Shown: positions 38,785-47,862 of the stretch, in pieces
Numbering within the stretch: position 1 is the first letter of the stretch
Layout: each line of letters opens with the position of its first letter
Assembly (NCBI GenBank): GCA_016200225.1
Contig: JACQFD010000020.1
Span: 1 to 64,000 of the forward strand
Direction: 5' to 3'
Length of the DNA: 64,000 nt
Source: Planctomycetota bacterium
Lineage (GTDB): Bacteria > Planctomycetota > UBA1135 > JACQFD01
Position numbers and translations under genes: made by a program
Notes under the pieces: generated by a model
What the model was told of the DNA's origin: nothing
What the model saw: the letters and a program-made list of their open reading frames with translations, nothing else
The model's database searches: none

Positions 38785-39606
38785 ATGTCAAATTCGGGGC
38801 ACGGCTATTTGCACGGTTACTCGGAAAACGAGCAGGATCGTTTATATCGACAGGCGCGTTTTCTCGAGCCGATGATTTATGAAGGTCTGCCGTACCGGCG
38901 GCGGCGGAAAATGATCGAAGTCGGCAGCGGCGTCGGCGCGCAGACCGAGATTTTGTTACGGCGTTTCCCCGAAATGCACGTGACGTGCGTCGAATATAAC
39001 GAAGCGCAGATCGCGCGGGCGGGAAAGTATCTAAAAACGATGCCGTGGACCGAAAATCGTTATACTTTGGTGCGCGGCGACGCGACAAAGCTCGATTTCG
39101 AACCCGACACGTTCGATTCGGGATTTATTTGTTGGGTGTTGGAACACGTGCCCGATCCGCAGCTCGTGTTGTCGGAATTGCGGCGCGTGCTGATCACGGG
39201 TTCGCCGGTCGTACTCAGCGAAGTCTTAAATGCAACATTTTTCATCGATCCGTACAGTCCGAATACGCTGCGATATTGGATGGCGTTCAACGACCGGCAG
39301 ATCGAACTGAAAGGCGATCCGTTCGTCGGCGCGAAGCTCGGAAATCTGTTACAAGCCGTGGGATTCCGCGAAATCCAGACATTTGTAAGAACATTTCATC
39401 TGGACAATCGCGCCCCGGGAGAGCGCGCCGAATTCATCGGTTATTGGACCGAACTGTTATTGAGCGGCGCGGGTGAATTGTTAAAAGCGGGCTACGTTTC
39501 CGAAGACATCGTCGAGGGCATGAAATCGGAACTCGCGCGCGTCGGCCGCGATCCAAACGCGGTGTTTTTCTATTCTTTCATTCAAGCCCAGGCGCGGGCG
39601 TTCTGA
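38785..39606 (+). CDS. methyltransferase (type 11 SAM fold)
   Basis: The 273-residue protein carries motif I MIEVGSGVGAQTEILLRRF (about 47-65), acidic loop VEYNEAQI, then RGDATKLDFEPDTFDSG and WVLEHVPDP. The fold is the UbiE/methyltransferase-11 type. The substrate is not apparent. It is on the same strand as sixA and the preceding methyltransferase and may be cotranscribed. It ends 12 bp before the convergent beta-helix gene. Confidence 0.83.
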   Translation: MSNSGHGYLHGYSENEQDRLYRQARFLEPMIYEGLPYRRRRKMIEVGSGVGAQTEILLRRFPEMHVTCVEYNEAQIARAGKYLKTMPWTENRYTLVRGDATKLDFEPDTFDSGFICWVLEHVPDPQLVLSELRRVLITGSPVVLSEVLNATFFIDPYSPNTLRYWMAFNDRQIELKGDPFVGAKLGNLLQAVGFREIQTFVRTFHLDNRAPGERAEFIGYWTELLLSGAGELLKAGYVSEDIVEGMKSELARVGRDPNAVFFYSFIQAQARAF

Positions 39607-39618
39607 TATATAATTAAC

Positions 39619-41655
39619 CTATTTGATAAACTGCAGACCGTCGATCCAGAATTCATATCCGGCGGCGGCGGACTGAAAATCCATCTCGATCGCGTCCATG
39701 CTCGCGAGACTCGGCGCGCCGATCGTCTCCATCGACCACTGCGCGTTCCCCGCGAACGGAATTTCATAAAAATCGAACGCGCGGTGCCGCGCAGAGCGGA
39801 AACCGCCGGATGCGCCCGTCGATTCGCGCGGTTTGAATTCCAAATACGAAACAACGCCCGATTTGGGATGTTCGTCGACTAGCCTCACCGCCCGCGGCGG
39901 GCCCGAGGGAGCGGCGCCGTCCGGACTCGCGCATCGAACCCAGATATGTAAGGATTTTTTATTTGTAAGATCCCAGGCGGCGTCGCGCAACTTCGGAAAA
40001 ACCAATTTAATATCGCTTTCGCCGTCGGCCTCGAGATGGAGGCTCGTCCCGCCTTTTATCTTTACATTCGAATCGCTCGAGAGTTTTGGAGTCTTGCCCG
40101 AGGTCGCGGCGACGCCAAACCTCCCCGCCGCGCCTTCTGTAAATTCGGGACCCGGAGCGACGACGGCGAGATCGTAGTACGCGAGCGCGACGGTCGCGTC
40201 GTTGCCGCCGAATACGCAAATACTATATAAACCGGGATTTCTGAATTTATGTTCGATCGGCTGGCCTTCGGCGTTGGAGCCGTCGCCGAAATCCCAGCGC
40301 CATGAGAGTTTGCCCTTCAAGTATTTCGAAAAATAGCCGGCTTTCAACTTTATAGTTTCTCCCGCGACGATCGACTCGGCGGGCGAATCGATATATATCG
40401 GAACGGGCATGTGCCCGACGTCCGACTGGCAATCCTGAAATGTAAGATCGGCGACGCCGTTTTTTTGTATGATCGGGCGTTTTTCCGTATTGTCATGAAT
40501 CCAATTCGAACGAATGTCGATCAACGACGCCTGTTCGAGCGCGATGCCGGCGCCGCACCCGCTGATTTTGTTCGCCACGACAATCAACTGGCGGCAAACC
40601 GCCTCGCCGTTGCCGCCGCAAATCGAGATGCCCGGCCCTGCGGCGTTTTTTATTGTATTATCCGAAAAATTCACGTGCGATCCGCCGAGCAGCAACACGG
40701 CGGCGGAGTCCGCGGACGCGCCGCCTTTTTCGCCGATTTCGTAAATATTATTTTCCGCAACGCGCGCCTCGTCGCAGGACCTGAGGATCACTCCCTGCGG
40801 ACAATTGTGTATTTTGTTCGCTTCGATGCCGGGGGTGAATGCCTTCGCGTCCACGGCGCAGTCGCGGCAGTCGGCGATTTCGTTCCCCGCGAGTACGATG
40901 CGCTCGTTCATAAGCGTTCCGCGCGCGCGCATGACGACGCCGGATCCGCAGCGCGTTATTGTACAATTCGCAACGCTGTCGCGAACGCACCCGTCGTCGA
41001 AGACCACCCCCGCGCCCCATCCGCCGGCCGCGCGGCTGCAGTTTTGTATTTTGCATTCGCGCGCGTTCGAGTCGCGCGTCCGCGAAAAGTAAATTCCATG
41101 ATTATGACAATCGATCGTCTCGCATTGTGACAAATCGACGTGCGCGCAGCGCATCATCATGATTCCGTTCCACCCGCGGCTGGCGCGCACCTGCACGAGC
41201 GCGCAGGTCGAAACGTTTTCTAATAATATTCCCCCGGCCCGCTGGTCCGAGGGCGCGCCGGCCGACGAACCTTCATAATTATCCGACGCGTCGACATCGT
41301 CGAGGCGCACCGGCCCGCCGCCGCTGATGCGGATGCCGATCTTGTATCCTTTGATCGTGAGATTTTTTATTGTTATATTCGAACCGTTCTCGACGACGAT
41401 GCCGAATCCCCCTTCACCGCCGCCGTCGATCAACGCGCCGTGGCCGTCGAGCGTCACGTCATTCTTTGAAATGCGAATCGCCCCCTCGCTCTTGCGATCG
41501 GCAAGATCGTACGTCTGCGGTTTGAGCGTCGTGTTTTTTGTTATATTCCACTCGTTTTTCGCCGCGGCGCCGGTCTGGCCGTATGCCGGCCGCGCGACCA
41601 GGGCCGCCAGCGCGATTCCAACCGCCGCTCCAACGCATTTCGCAATTCGCAACAT
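39619..41655 (-). CDS. exported right-handed beta-helix protein with a PKD-like domain
   Basis: The chain is 678 residues from ATG 41655, where a clean signal peptide begins (LRIAKCVGAAVGIALAALVA, cleavage after AYGQ). The frame is open 54 codons further upstream, but that would overlap the divergent gene. Parallel beta-helix repeats (about 40-400) include NITIKNLTIKGYKIGIRISG and other Asn/Gly/Ile turns. A PKD-type domain follows (about 430-515, LSWRWDFGDGSNAEGQP, HKFRNPGLYSICV), and a C-terminal jelly-roll-like domain ends WIDGLQFIK. This suggests a carbohydrate-interacting or surface protein. Confidence 0.7.
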   Translation of the reverse strand: MLRIAKCVGAAVGIALAALVARPAYGQTGAAAKNEWNITKNTTLKPQTYDLADRKSEGAIRISKNDVTLDGHGALIDGGGEGGFGIVVENGSNITIKNLTIKGYKIGIRISGGGPVRLDDVDASDNYEGSSAGAPSDQRAGGILLENVSTCALVQVRASRGWNGIMMMRCAHVDLSQCETIDCHNHGIYFSRTRDSNARECKIQNCSRAAGGWGAGVVFDDGCVRDSVANCTITRCGSGVVMRARGTLMNERIVLAGNEIADCRDCAVDAKAFTPGIEANKIHNCPQGVILRSCDEARVAENNIYEIGEKGGASADSAAVLLLGGSHVNFSDNTIKNAAGPGISICGGNGEAVCRQLIVVANKISGCGAGIALEQASLIDIRSNWIHDNTEKRPIIQKNGVADLTFQDCQSDVGHMPVPIYIDSPAESIVAGETIKLKAGYFSKYLKGKLSWRWDFGDGSNAEGQPIEHKFRNPGLYSICVFGGNDATVALAYYDLAVVAPGPEFTEGAAGRFGVAATSGKTPKLSSDSNVKIKGGTSLHLEADGESDIKLVFPKLRDAAWDLTNKKSLHIWVRCASPDGAAPSGPPRAVRLVDEHPKSGVVSYLEFKPRESTGASGGFRSARHRAFDFYEIPFAGNAQWSMETIGAPSLASMDAIEMDFQSAAAGYEFWIDGLQFIK

Positions 41656-41743
41656 CGCGGAAAGTGTACAACGAACGAAAGGCGCAGTAACGCTTTCGCG
41701 CGCATTGTAAGATCGCGCGAACTTTTCGAACAACTCCCCCGCA

Positions 41744-42451
41744 ATGAGCGACATAAAAGCGGCCCGCGAAAAACTGAATAATCTCGTCGTCAGCGCCGAG
41801 TTGACGCTCCTCAGCATCGTGCAGGGCGTCGCGCTCTACTTTCTAACAGATTCGACGCGCGCCGCGATCCTCGCGAAACAGTGGCAATTGCTGCCGTATT
41901 CGGCCGTCGGATTGTTAGTGATTTGCACGGTCTGGTCGCGCGCGATCATGCACGCGTTCACGATCGTGCGATGGCCGATCGAATTTGTACATAATTTTCT
42001 TTATATCGCGATCGCGCTCTGCGAATCGTTAATATTTCAATCGATCGACGCGCCGGCGCGCTGGTTCGCGCTCTCGACGGCGTTCATGGCAATCGCGTGG
42101 ATCACGTACGTTCACGATTTGAAAATGATCGATAAAGCGATCGCGTTGCGGCGGACGGAACCCGAAAGACCCGCGTCCGCGCTCGCCGTCTACGGAGAAG
42201 TCCGGCGCGATCAGATATTAAAAATACGGGTCGCGATTCCCGCGATCTTCGCGATCTTCGGCGCCATGGCGCTTTTTTGTAATTACTTTCCCGATGCCGC
42301 GCTGCGCGACGGCGGACACTTCGTCTGTATCTTAATCCAATTCGCGGTGATGCTCGCTTATCTTATATTTAACATTCGCAACTTCAATCGAATGACCGCG
42401 TTAATACTAAAATCCGAAAATGAATTATCGCGCTGCGAACGCTCGACGTGA
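41744..42451 (+). CDS. polytopic membrane protein of unknown function
   Basis: The 235-residue protein has about six spans, including TLLSIVQGVALYFL, FVHNFLYIAIALCESLIF, WFALSTAFMAIAWITYV and IPAIFAIFGAMALF. A cytoplasmic loop at about 128-160 is charged. No family motif is seen. It is divergent from the beta-helix gene, and its 3' end overlaps the convergent hutH gene by 27 bases. Confidence 0.55.
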   Translation: MSDIKAAREKLNNLVVSAELTLLSIVQGVALYFLTDSTRAAILAKQWQLLPYSAVGLLVICTVWSRAIMHAFTIVRWPIEFVHNFLYIAIALCESLIFQSIDAPARWFALSTAFMAIAWITYVHDLKMIDKAIALRRTEPERPASALAVYGEVRRDQILKIRVAIPAIFAIFGAMALFCNYFPDAALRDGGHFVCILIQFAVMLAYLIFNIRNFNRMTALILKSENELSRCERST

Positions 42452-44149
42452 ACATTCGGAGTCGGACGCGATCGCGCGCGCCGCGTGCACGTCGCCCGAG
42501 AGAAAACGGTCGCCGGTCATCGGCGGGACGTGCTCACGAATATATAAATAAACCTCGCGCGTGCCCACGCCGAGCCGGCCCGCGATTCTGGCGCGGTTCG
42601 ACGGATCTGTAATATTAATGAACTCGGCCGACTCCGCCTCGGCGTCGCGCCACGTCGGGTCGTCGTCCGGTTTATCATTAGGATCGCGATCCATGCCCGC
42701 GCGCCACTCGATCGCCTGCGCGGCGGCCATCCACTCGATGCCGACGACGGTTTGTACATTTCCGAGAACTGTACGCAATTTGCGGCACGAAATGGTCGCC
42801 ATTGCGTTGTGATCTTCGCTGTTCGCCGACGTCGGAATCGAATCCACGCTCGCCGGATGTGTTAAAACCTTGTTTTCGGAAACAAGACTCGCGGCGGTGT
42901 ACTGCGCGATCATATAACCGGAGTTCACGCCGCGCATCGGTATCAAATTCGCCGGAAGGTTTCTGTTATGATTTTGATCCAATAACATTTGCGTCCGGCG
43001 TTCGGATATATTTGCAAATTCGGCGAGCGCGATCGCGAGAAAATCCCCGGCAAGCGCGAGAGGCTGGCCGTGAAAATTCCCCTGCGAAAACGCGCCCTCC
43101 TCGCCGTCGAAAAACAACGGATTATCTGTTACAGCGTTGATCTCGGCGCGCGCGACGTTTGCCGCATAAGTAATCGCGTCGCGGCTCGCGCCGTGTACCT
43201 GCGGCGCGCAACGTAAAGAATAGGCGTCCTGCACGGGGTGCGCCGTCTCGACGAGCCGGCTCCCTTTAATTAAACTACGAATATTCGCGGCGCTGTCGAT
43301 CTGCCCCTGCATGCCGCGCGCCGCGTGCACGCGCGCGTCGAAAGCGCGCGTCCGCCCGCACATCGCCTCGAGCGTGAGCGCGGCCGCGATGTCGGCGTTG
43401 TCGGCGAGAATCGCCGAATCGTGCGCGGCCAATGCTAACATTGCGGCCGAGTACGTCGCGCCGTTCGAGAGCGCGAGACCCTCCTTCCAGCGCGGTTCAT
43501 AACGAATCGCCGCGGGTGCGTCCTCGGCCGGAATCCATTCGCGCGAGCGATTTAACAGATCGGCCGGCGATTTGGCAATATAATAATGCCCCTCGCCCAA
43601 CAGTATTATAAACGTATGGCAAAGCGGGCAAAGATCGCCGCTCGAACCGACGGAACCGCGGATCGGCACGCGCGGAATCACGCCGAGATTGATCATCTTC
43701 AAAACCGCGCGGACGAGTTCGACGCTGACTCCCGAATGGCCGCGCAGAAATGTATTTAAACGAATCACGAGCGCCGCACGCACGACTTCGCCGGAATAAT
43801 AATTCGAAGGATCGCCGACGTCGGCCGATTCGCCGATGCCGACGGCGTGGCTTAACAATAAATTCCGCTGCAGTTTCGCGAGATCGTCGGGCGGGATGAA
43901 TTTATCTTTAAATTCTCCGAAACCCGTGGTGACGCCGTAAATGCGATGTTTGGGATTGTCCGGATCGCGGCGATAATTTTCGGCGAACGCGTCGATGCGT
44001 TTGCGCATTTTCGCGACGCGCGCGAGCGTTGCGGCAGAGCACGCGACGCGCACGCGCGGGTCGCGCGCGACGCGCACGAGATCGGCGATCGTTAAGGATT
44101 TTCCGTCGAGGACGATCGTATCTTTCGAGCGCGGCATGTTTTCAATCAT
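42425..44149 (-). CDS. hutH: histidine ammonia-lyase family enzyme
   Basis: The product has 574 residues (typical HutH about 510). Landmarks are YGVTTGFGEFKD (71-82), LLLSHAVGIGE (about 97-107, the Ser-His pair of histidine lyases), GSVGSSGDLCPLCH (165-178), the segment MLDQNHNRNLPANLIPM, and SVDSIPTSANSEDHNAM. The MIO prosthetic group normally forms from Ala-Ser-Gly; here the triad is Ser169-Ser170-Gly171. The enzyme would deaminate histidine to urocanate. The ATG directly follows the hisS stop (or starts at ATG 44137, four codons in), implying coupling. No hutU, hutI or hutG is present in the window. Confidence 0.85.
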   Translation of the reverse strand: MIENMPRSKDTIVLDGKSLTIADLVRVARDPRVRVACSAATLARVAKMRKRIDAFAENYRRDPDNPKHRIYGVTTGFGEFKDKFIPPDDLAKLQRNLLLSHAVGIGESADVGDPSNYYSGEVVRAALVIRLNTFLRGHSGVSVELVRAVLKMINLGVIPRVPIRGSVGSSGDLCPLCHTFIILLGEGHYYIAKSPADLLNRSREWIPAEDAPAAIRYEPRWKEGLALSNGATYSAAMLALAAHDSAILADNADIAAALTLEAMCGRTRAFDARVHAARGMQGQIDSAANIRSLIKGSRLVETAHPVQDAYSLRCAPQVHGASRDAITYAANVARAEINAVTDNPLFFDGEEGAFSQGNFHGQPLALAGDFLAIALAEFANISERRTQMLLDQNHNRNLPANLIPMRGVNSGYMIAQYTAASLVSENKVLTHPASVDSIPTSANSEDHNAMATISCRKLRTVLGNVQTVVGIEWMAAAQAIEWRAGMDRDPNDKPDDDPTWRDAEAESAEFINITDPSNRARIAGRLGVGTREVYLYIREHVPPMTGDRFLSGDVHAARAIASDSECSRRAFAAR

Positions 44150-45904
44150 TTAAGAATTCAGAATTTTCTTCACTTCTTCGACGAGCGCCGCGCGCGCGAC
44201 CGTCGTCTGCGCGGGCTGGCCTTTGCGCCATTCGTCGCGGCTCGCGACCTGTTTGGCCAGTTCCTTGCCGAGCCGCAGATTTTTGATTGTTATTTCGCTC
44301 TTTTCGAATTCATTACTTCCGGCGATGACCGCGACCGGCGAATTTCTGCGATCGGCGTATTTTAATTGTTGTTTAAACCCGCCCTCGCCAAGATACAACT
44401 CTGCCGCGACGCCCGCGCGCCGGAGTTCGAAAACCATTTGTTGATATTCCGCGAGTTTCGGTTTGTCCATCACCGTGACGACGACCGGTCCGCGGCGATC
44501 TTCGGTCTTTACTTTTCCGACGACTTTCAACGCCGCCAACAATCGATCGACGCCGATCGACGCCCCCGTCGCGGGCACGAGTTCGCCCGTGAATCGCTTG
44601 ACTAAATCATCATATCGCCCGCCGCCCGCGACCGAGCCGAACGGCCGTTTCACGCCGTCTTCGTCGATGATATCAAATGTTAACTGCGCTTCGAAAACGG
44701 GACCTGTGTAATATGCCAATCCGCGGACGATGGACGGATCGAATTGCACGCGATCATTGCCGTAGCCGGCGGCGCTCAGGAATTCATGTATCGCTATCAA
44801 CTCGGAAACGCCCTGTTTTCCGACGACACTGTCGCCGACGAGATGTGATAAATGATCAATAACGATGTTTCTATCGGCTATTCCAGACATCATAAATCCA
44901 ATTACAGTTTCGATGGCATCCGGGTCTAATTGGGCTCCATAATTAAACACTCCGGATGTATCCAAGCGACCCGTCCCTAATAATCCACGAACGCCATCCA
45001 GTCCAGATTTGTCAAATTTATCAATCGCTCGAAGTACTGCCAGCCGCTGGTCCTTTGGAAATAGATTATAATAGTTTTTCAACATTTCGACATATTCCCC
45101 TGGAGGCTTCTCGCCTGACCAAGGAGGCGGCCAAGCTGCGGCGGAGATTTTCTGTGCCTGCTGATCAAGAACTTCAGTAGGCACGCCCTTAAAGGCGCCA
45201 CTATAAGGCTCTTCAGACCTAAATGTTTTCATGATATTTGCTTTTGATTGACCCAAAAGCGGCCTGAAAACTTCGTGAAATGCTTCTTGGTGATGCGCGT
45301 GGCCCAGCCCAATTCTATCTAAAATCCCCTCAAGCACTTTTCTATTATTAACTTTGATCACATACTCCCCCCTCTTTATCCCCAACTCCTCCAACGCGTC
45401 CGCCAAAATACAACAAACCTCCGCGTCCGCGGCCATGTTCGCGGTTCCAACCGTATCGATGTCGAATTGATAAAACTCCCTGAACCTCCCCGGCCCGGGC
45501 TTTTCCATTCTGTAAACTGGCCCGATTTGATATCTACGAAACGGCGTCGGAAGCGTTTCTTTATATTGCGCGACGACGCGCGAAAGCGGCGCGGTCAAAT
45601 CATAACGAAGGGCGACCCACTCGCCGTCATTCTTACCGGAATCACGGTCGCCTTCTTCGATGAGTTTCCATGCAAAGATTCCGGCGTCGGGGCGGTCGGC
45701 CTCGGGTAGAAATTTTCCGAGCACGTCGACGTGTTCGACGGCCGGCGTTTCGAGCGGTTCAAAACCGTAACGTTCATAAACGCCTCGAATCGTCTCGACC
45801 ATGTTGCGGCGCGCCTCGACGTCGGCGGCAAAGACGTCGCGAAAACCCTTGGGGACGCGTGGAACGGGACGGGGCGGCGGGGCGCCCTCGGATGGCTGCG
45901 ACAC
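44150..45904 (-). CDS. hisS: histidyl-tRNA synthetase of divergent alphaproteobacterial type
   Basis: At 584 residues it is far longer than the usual 420-430. Class II motifs are VPKGFRDVF with motif 1 (about 17-60), motif 2 in RRYQIGPVYRMEKPGPGRFR (123-142) continuing to DTVG, histidine loop RGLAYYTGPVFEA (394-406), and an anticodon-binding domain from about 460. The motif-2 phrase EKPGPGRFREFYQFDIDTVG and the segment DQRLAVLRAIDKFDKSG match the divergent HisRS of Caulobacter/Rhodobacter relatives. An extra stretch of about 80 residues lies at 203-283. Base composition drops inside the gene (about 44790-45380): 26 and 28 G/C per 60 at 45181 and 45241, against 40 of 60 at 44161. The matching tRNA-His gene is directly upstream. 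Confidence 0.9.
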   Translation of the reverse strand: MSQPSEGAPPPRPVPRVPKGFRDVFAADVEARRNMVETIRGVYERYGFEPLETPAVEHVDVLGKFLPEADRPDAGIFAWKLIEEGDRDSGKNDGEWVALRYDLTAPLSRVVAQYKETLPTPFRRYQIGPVYRMEKPGPGRFREFYQFDIDTVGTANMAADAEVCCILADALEELGIKRGEYVIKVNNRKVLEGILDRIGLGHAHHQEAFHEVFRPLLGQSKANIMKTFRSEEPYSGAFKGVPTEVLDQQAQKISAAAWPPPWSGEKPPGEYVEMLKNYYNLFPKDQRLAVLRAIDKFDKSGLDGVRGLLGTGRLDTSGVFNYGAQLDPDAIETVIGFMMSGIADRNIVIDHLSHLVGDSVVGKQGVSELIAIHEFLSAAGYGNDRVQFDPSIVRGLAYYTGPVFEAQLTFDIIDEDGVKRPFGSVAGGGRYDDLVKRFTGELVPATGASIGVDRLLAALKVVGKVKTEDRRGPVVVTVMDKPKLAEYQQMVFELRRAGVAAELYLGEGGFKQQLKYADRRNSPVAVIAGSNEFEKSEITIKNLRLGKELAKQVASRDEWRKGQPAQTTVARAALVEEVKKILNS

Positions 45905-46009
45905 GGTGCGGCTCGAAAAAAGTTATTGGACGGAAATCGGCGTCTTCCGGAAACGCGTCGCGCGCAGCTTGGCGCGGCGCCACGAATTTCGCACACGCCC
46001 TCGAAAAAA

Positions 46010-46086
46010 TGGTACCGCCGACGGGATTTGAACCCGTGACCTCCTGATCCACAGTCAGGCGCTCTAGCCAACTGAGCTACAGCGGC
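46010..46086 (-). tRNA. tRNA-His (anticodon GTG), non-canonical acceptor end
   Basis: The 77-nt cloverleaf, with CCA encoded, is complete. The acceptor is GCCGCTG/CGGCGGT (G1 pairs with U72, U6 with G67). The D-arm is GCTC-AGTTGGCTA-GAGC with U20a. The anticodon arm is CCTGA-CTGTGGA-TCAGG, and the T-arm is ACGGG-TTCAAAT-CCCGT. Discriminator base 73 is A, and the encoded base -1 is T. The usual G-1:C73 identity pair is therefore absent. It is transcribed toward hisS, whose start is 105 nt downstream. Confidence 0.95.
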
Positions 46087-46172
46087 ACGGAAACGGCCGG
46101 GAACAGTAGCCGGGCCGGCGCAAACGCTCAAGACTGCGCTTTCGCGGCCGGCGCCGGTGTACGCTTGCCCCC

Positions 46173-47813
46173 ATGACGGCCACGCCGCGGACGCGCGCGA
46201 TATTATTAGCGTTCTCGCTCGGACTCGCGTTCTGCGTTTTGTACGGTCTTACGCAGCAGCGGATCCCCGTCAACGACGCGTATCAATACATGCAGCGCCT
46301 GAACGGCGGCGATTTGATATATAATCATATCGCGTACCTGCCGTCGCTTTGGTTATTTAAGAAAACGGCGTCGATTTTCTTCGCGATCACGCCGCTCCAA
46401 ACGCTCACGCTCTCTTCGGCGCTTTTCGGCGGCGCGACGGTCGGCGTCGCGTTTTGGATCGCCAATCGTTATTTTAACGATTGCGCGCGCGCCGCCGCCG
46501 TCGCGGTATTGTTAGGTTTTACGGCGGGTTTCTGGTTTCACGCGACGACGTCTGGAATCTATGCATTCCACGCTTTGTTCACCGCGCTCGCGCTCGGCGC
46601 GTTGCTTCGATGTGTACAATCGCGCGTTCTCGGTTGGACCGAAACGGCCGGCGTCGCGCTTGCAGTGGCGCTCGCGCCCGCGACGCATCTTTCGGGCGTC
46701 GCCGTCGCGTTGCCCGCGTGCGCCGCGGCGTTGCTGAGTATCAAATATTCACCGGATGGCTGGAAACGCGTGTGGATCGCGCTCGGTGCGAGCGCGGGGC
46801 TGTTTTTGTTTATTTATGAATATCTGCATCGCGGCGCGGGAACCGTTTCGGATTATCAAAATTCGATCGTTGGCAATTATTATATGCAACGGCTTCAAGA
46901 TCCTTCGACGATTCCGGAGTATCTCGGGCGCGCGCTCAACGAATTATTAGTTTTCTCCGCGCCCGCGTCGATCTTGATACTCGCCGGCCTTCGCGCGGAA
47001 TTCGCGACGCGGCGCGCGGAAACGTGGATTTTCGGAGCGTGGATCGCTGGTTATTTCGGGATTTGCGCGCTGATCGGCGACCGATTTTACGGTTCGTATT
47101 TTATATCAACTTTCCTCGTGCAGTGCCTGCTCGCGATTGTTGCAATTCCCCGGATCGCGCGAGGTTCGATCGCGCGCGCCGCCTTCATCATAATACTCGG
47201 CATCGCGCCCGCGGTTGTGGATTTCGCGCGTCCCGGCGCCGGCGTCGCGGTCGCGCTCCCGCTTTTAGTAATATTAACTTTTGCGGTCGGCCCGCGAACC
47301 GAGCGCCCTTTGCCGGCAATCGTCTGGATCCTGCCCGCCGCGGCCGCCGCCGTGTTTTCGATTGTGACCATCGTCCCCCGCGAAATATTAAAGACGCCGG
47401 AATGGGAAGCGTTCGGCAAAAAAGAAATGTTCGAAAAAGTCGACGCCGTCCTCGCGGGCGCGCCGAAGAATTGTAATTTTCTCGTCACGGAGACCGACGA
47501 AGTGACGTCGGGTTATTGGAATCACGTGCTCAGCCTCGCGCGCCCCGACCGGTTTTTTTGTATTATATTTCTCGACACCGAACTGCTCGCCGAAAATTCC
47601 GCGCGGCAGTACGCTGAAATTTACAGAAACGCCCTGCGCGACCGCGCCGCGGCGGGCGAGCCCGTCTGGATCCTCGGACCGCTCGATCCGCCGAAACTCG
47701 GCCCGCGCGCGACCGCGTTTTGGAACGACGTCAAATCGACCTATCAAATCGCGGACGGCGGCCTCGCGGACCAAAATCTGCGCGATATTCACATTCTTAC
47801 GACGCATAAATAA
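46173..47813 (+). CDS. polytopic membrane protein, GT-C/DUF2723-like
   Basis: The 546-residue protein has about ten to twelve spans and a soluble C-terminal domain (about 415-546). The first luminal loop carries an Asp pair region (PVNDAYQYMQRLNGGD), as in GT-C glycosyltransferases and DUF2723 proteins. The arrangement, spans followed by a C-terminal globular domain, resembles the gene at 12103. No substrate can be named. It is divergent from the tRNA-His gene. A bidirectional terminator follows. Confidence 0.6.
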   Translation: MTATPRTRAILLAFSLGLAFCVLYGLTQQRIPVNDAYQYMQRLNGGDLIYNHIAYLPSLWLFKKTASIFFAITPLQTLTLSSALFGGATVGVAFWIANRYFNDCARAAAVAVLLGFTAGFWFHATTSGIYAFHALFTALALGALLRCVQSRVLGWTETAGVALAVALAPATHLSGVAVALPACAAALLSIKYSPDGWKRVWIALGASAGLFLFIYEYLHRGAGTVSDYQNSIVGNYYMQRLQDPSTIPEYLGRALNELLVFSAPASILILAGLRAEFATRRAETWIFGAWIAGYFGICALIGDRFYGSYFISTFLVQCLLAIVAIPRIARGSIARAAFIIILGIAPAVVDFARPGAGVAVALPLLVILTFAVGPRTERPLPAIVWILPAAAAAVFSIVTIVPREILKTPEWEAFGKKEMFEKVDAVLAGAPKNCNFLVTETDEVTSGYWNHVLSLARPDRFFCIIFLDTELLAENSARQYAEIYRNALRDRAAAGEPVWILGPLDPPKLGPRATAFWNDVKSTYQIADGGLADQNLRDIHILTTHK

Positions 47814-47814
47814 G

Positions 47815-47842
47815 AATGCCGCGCGAGCGGCGCGGCATTTTT
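47815..47842. terminator. bidirectional intrinsic terminator
   Basis: Stem AATGCCGCGC/GCGCGGCATT with a 5-nt loop and a following T stretch ends the membrane-protein gene. In reverse orientation it serves the convergent aldolase gene. Confidence 0.88.
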
Positions 47843-47862
47843 ATAAATTTAACGATCCCGTT

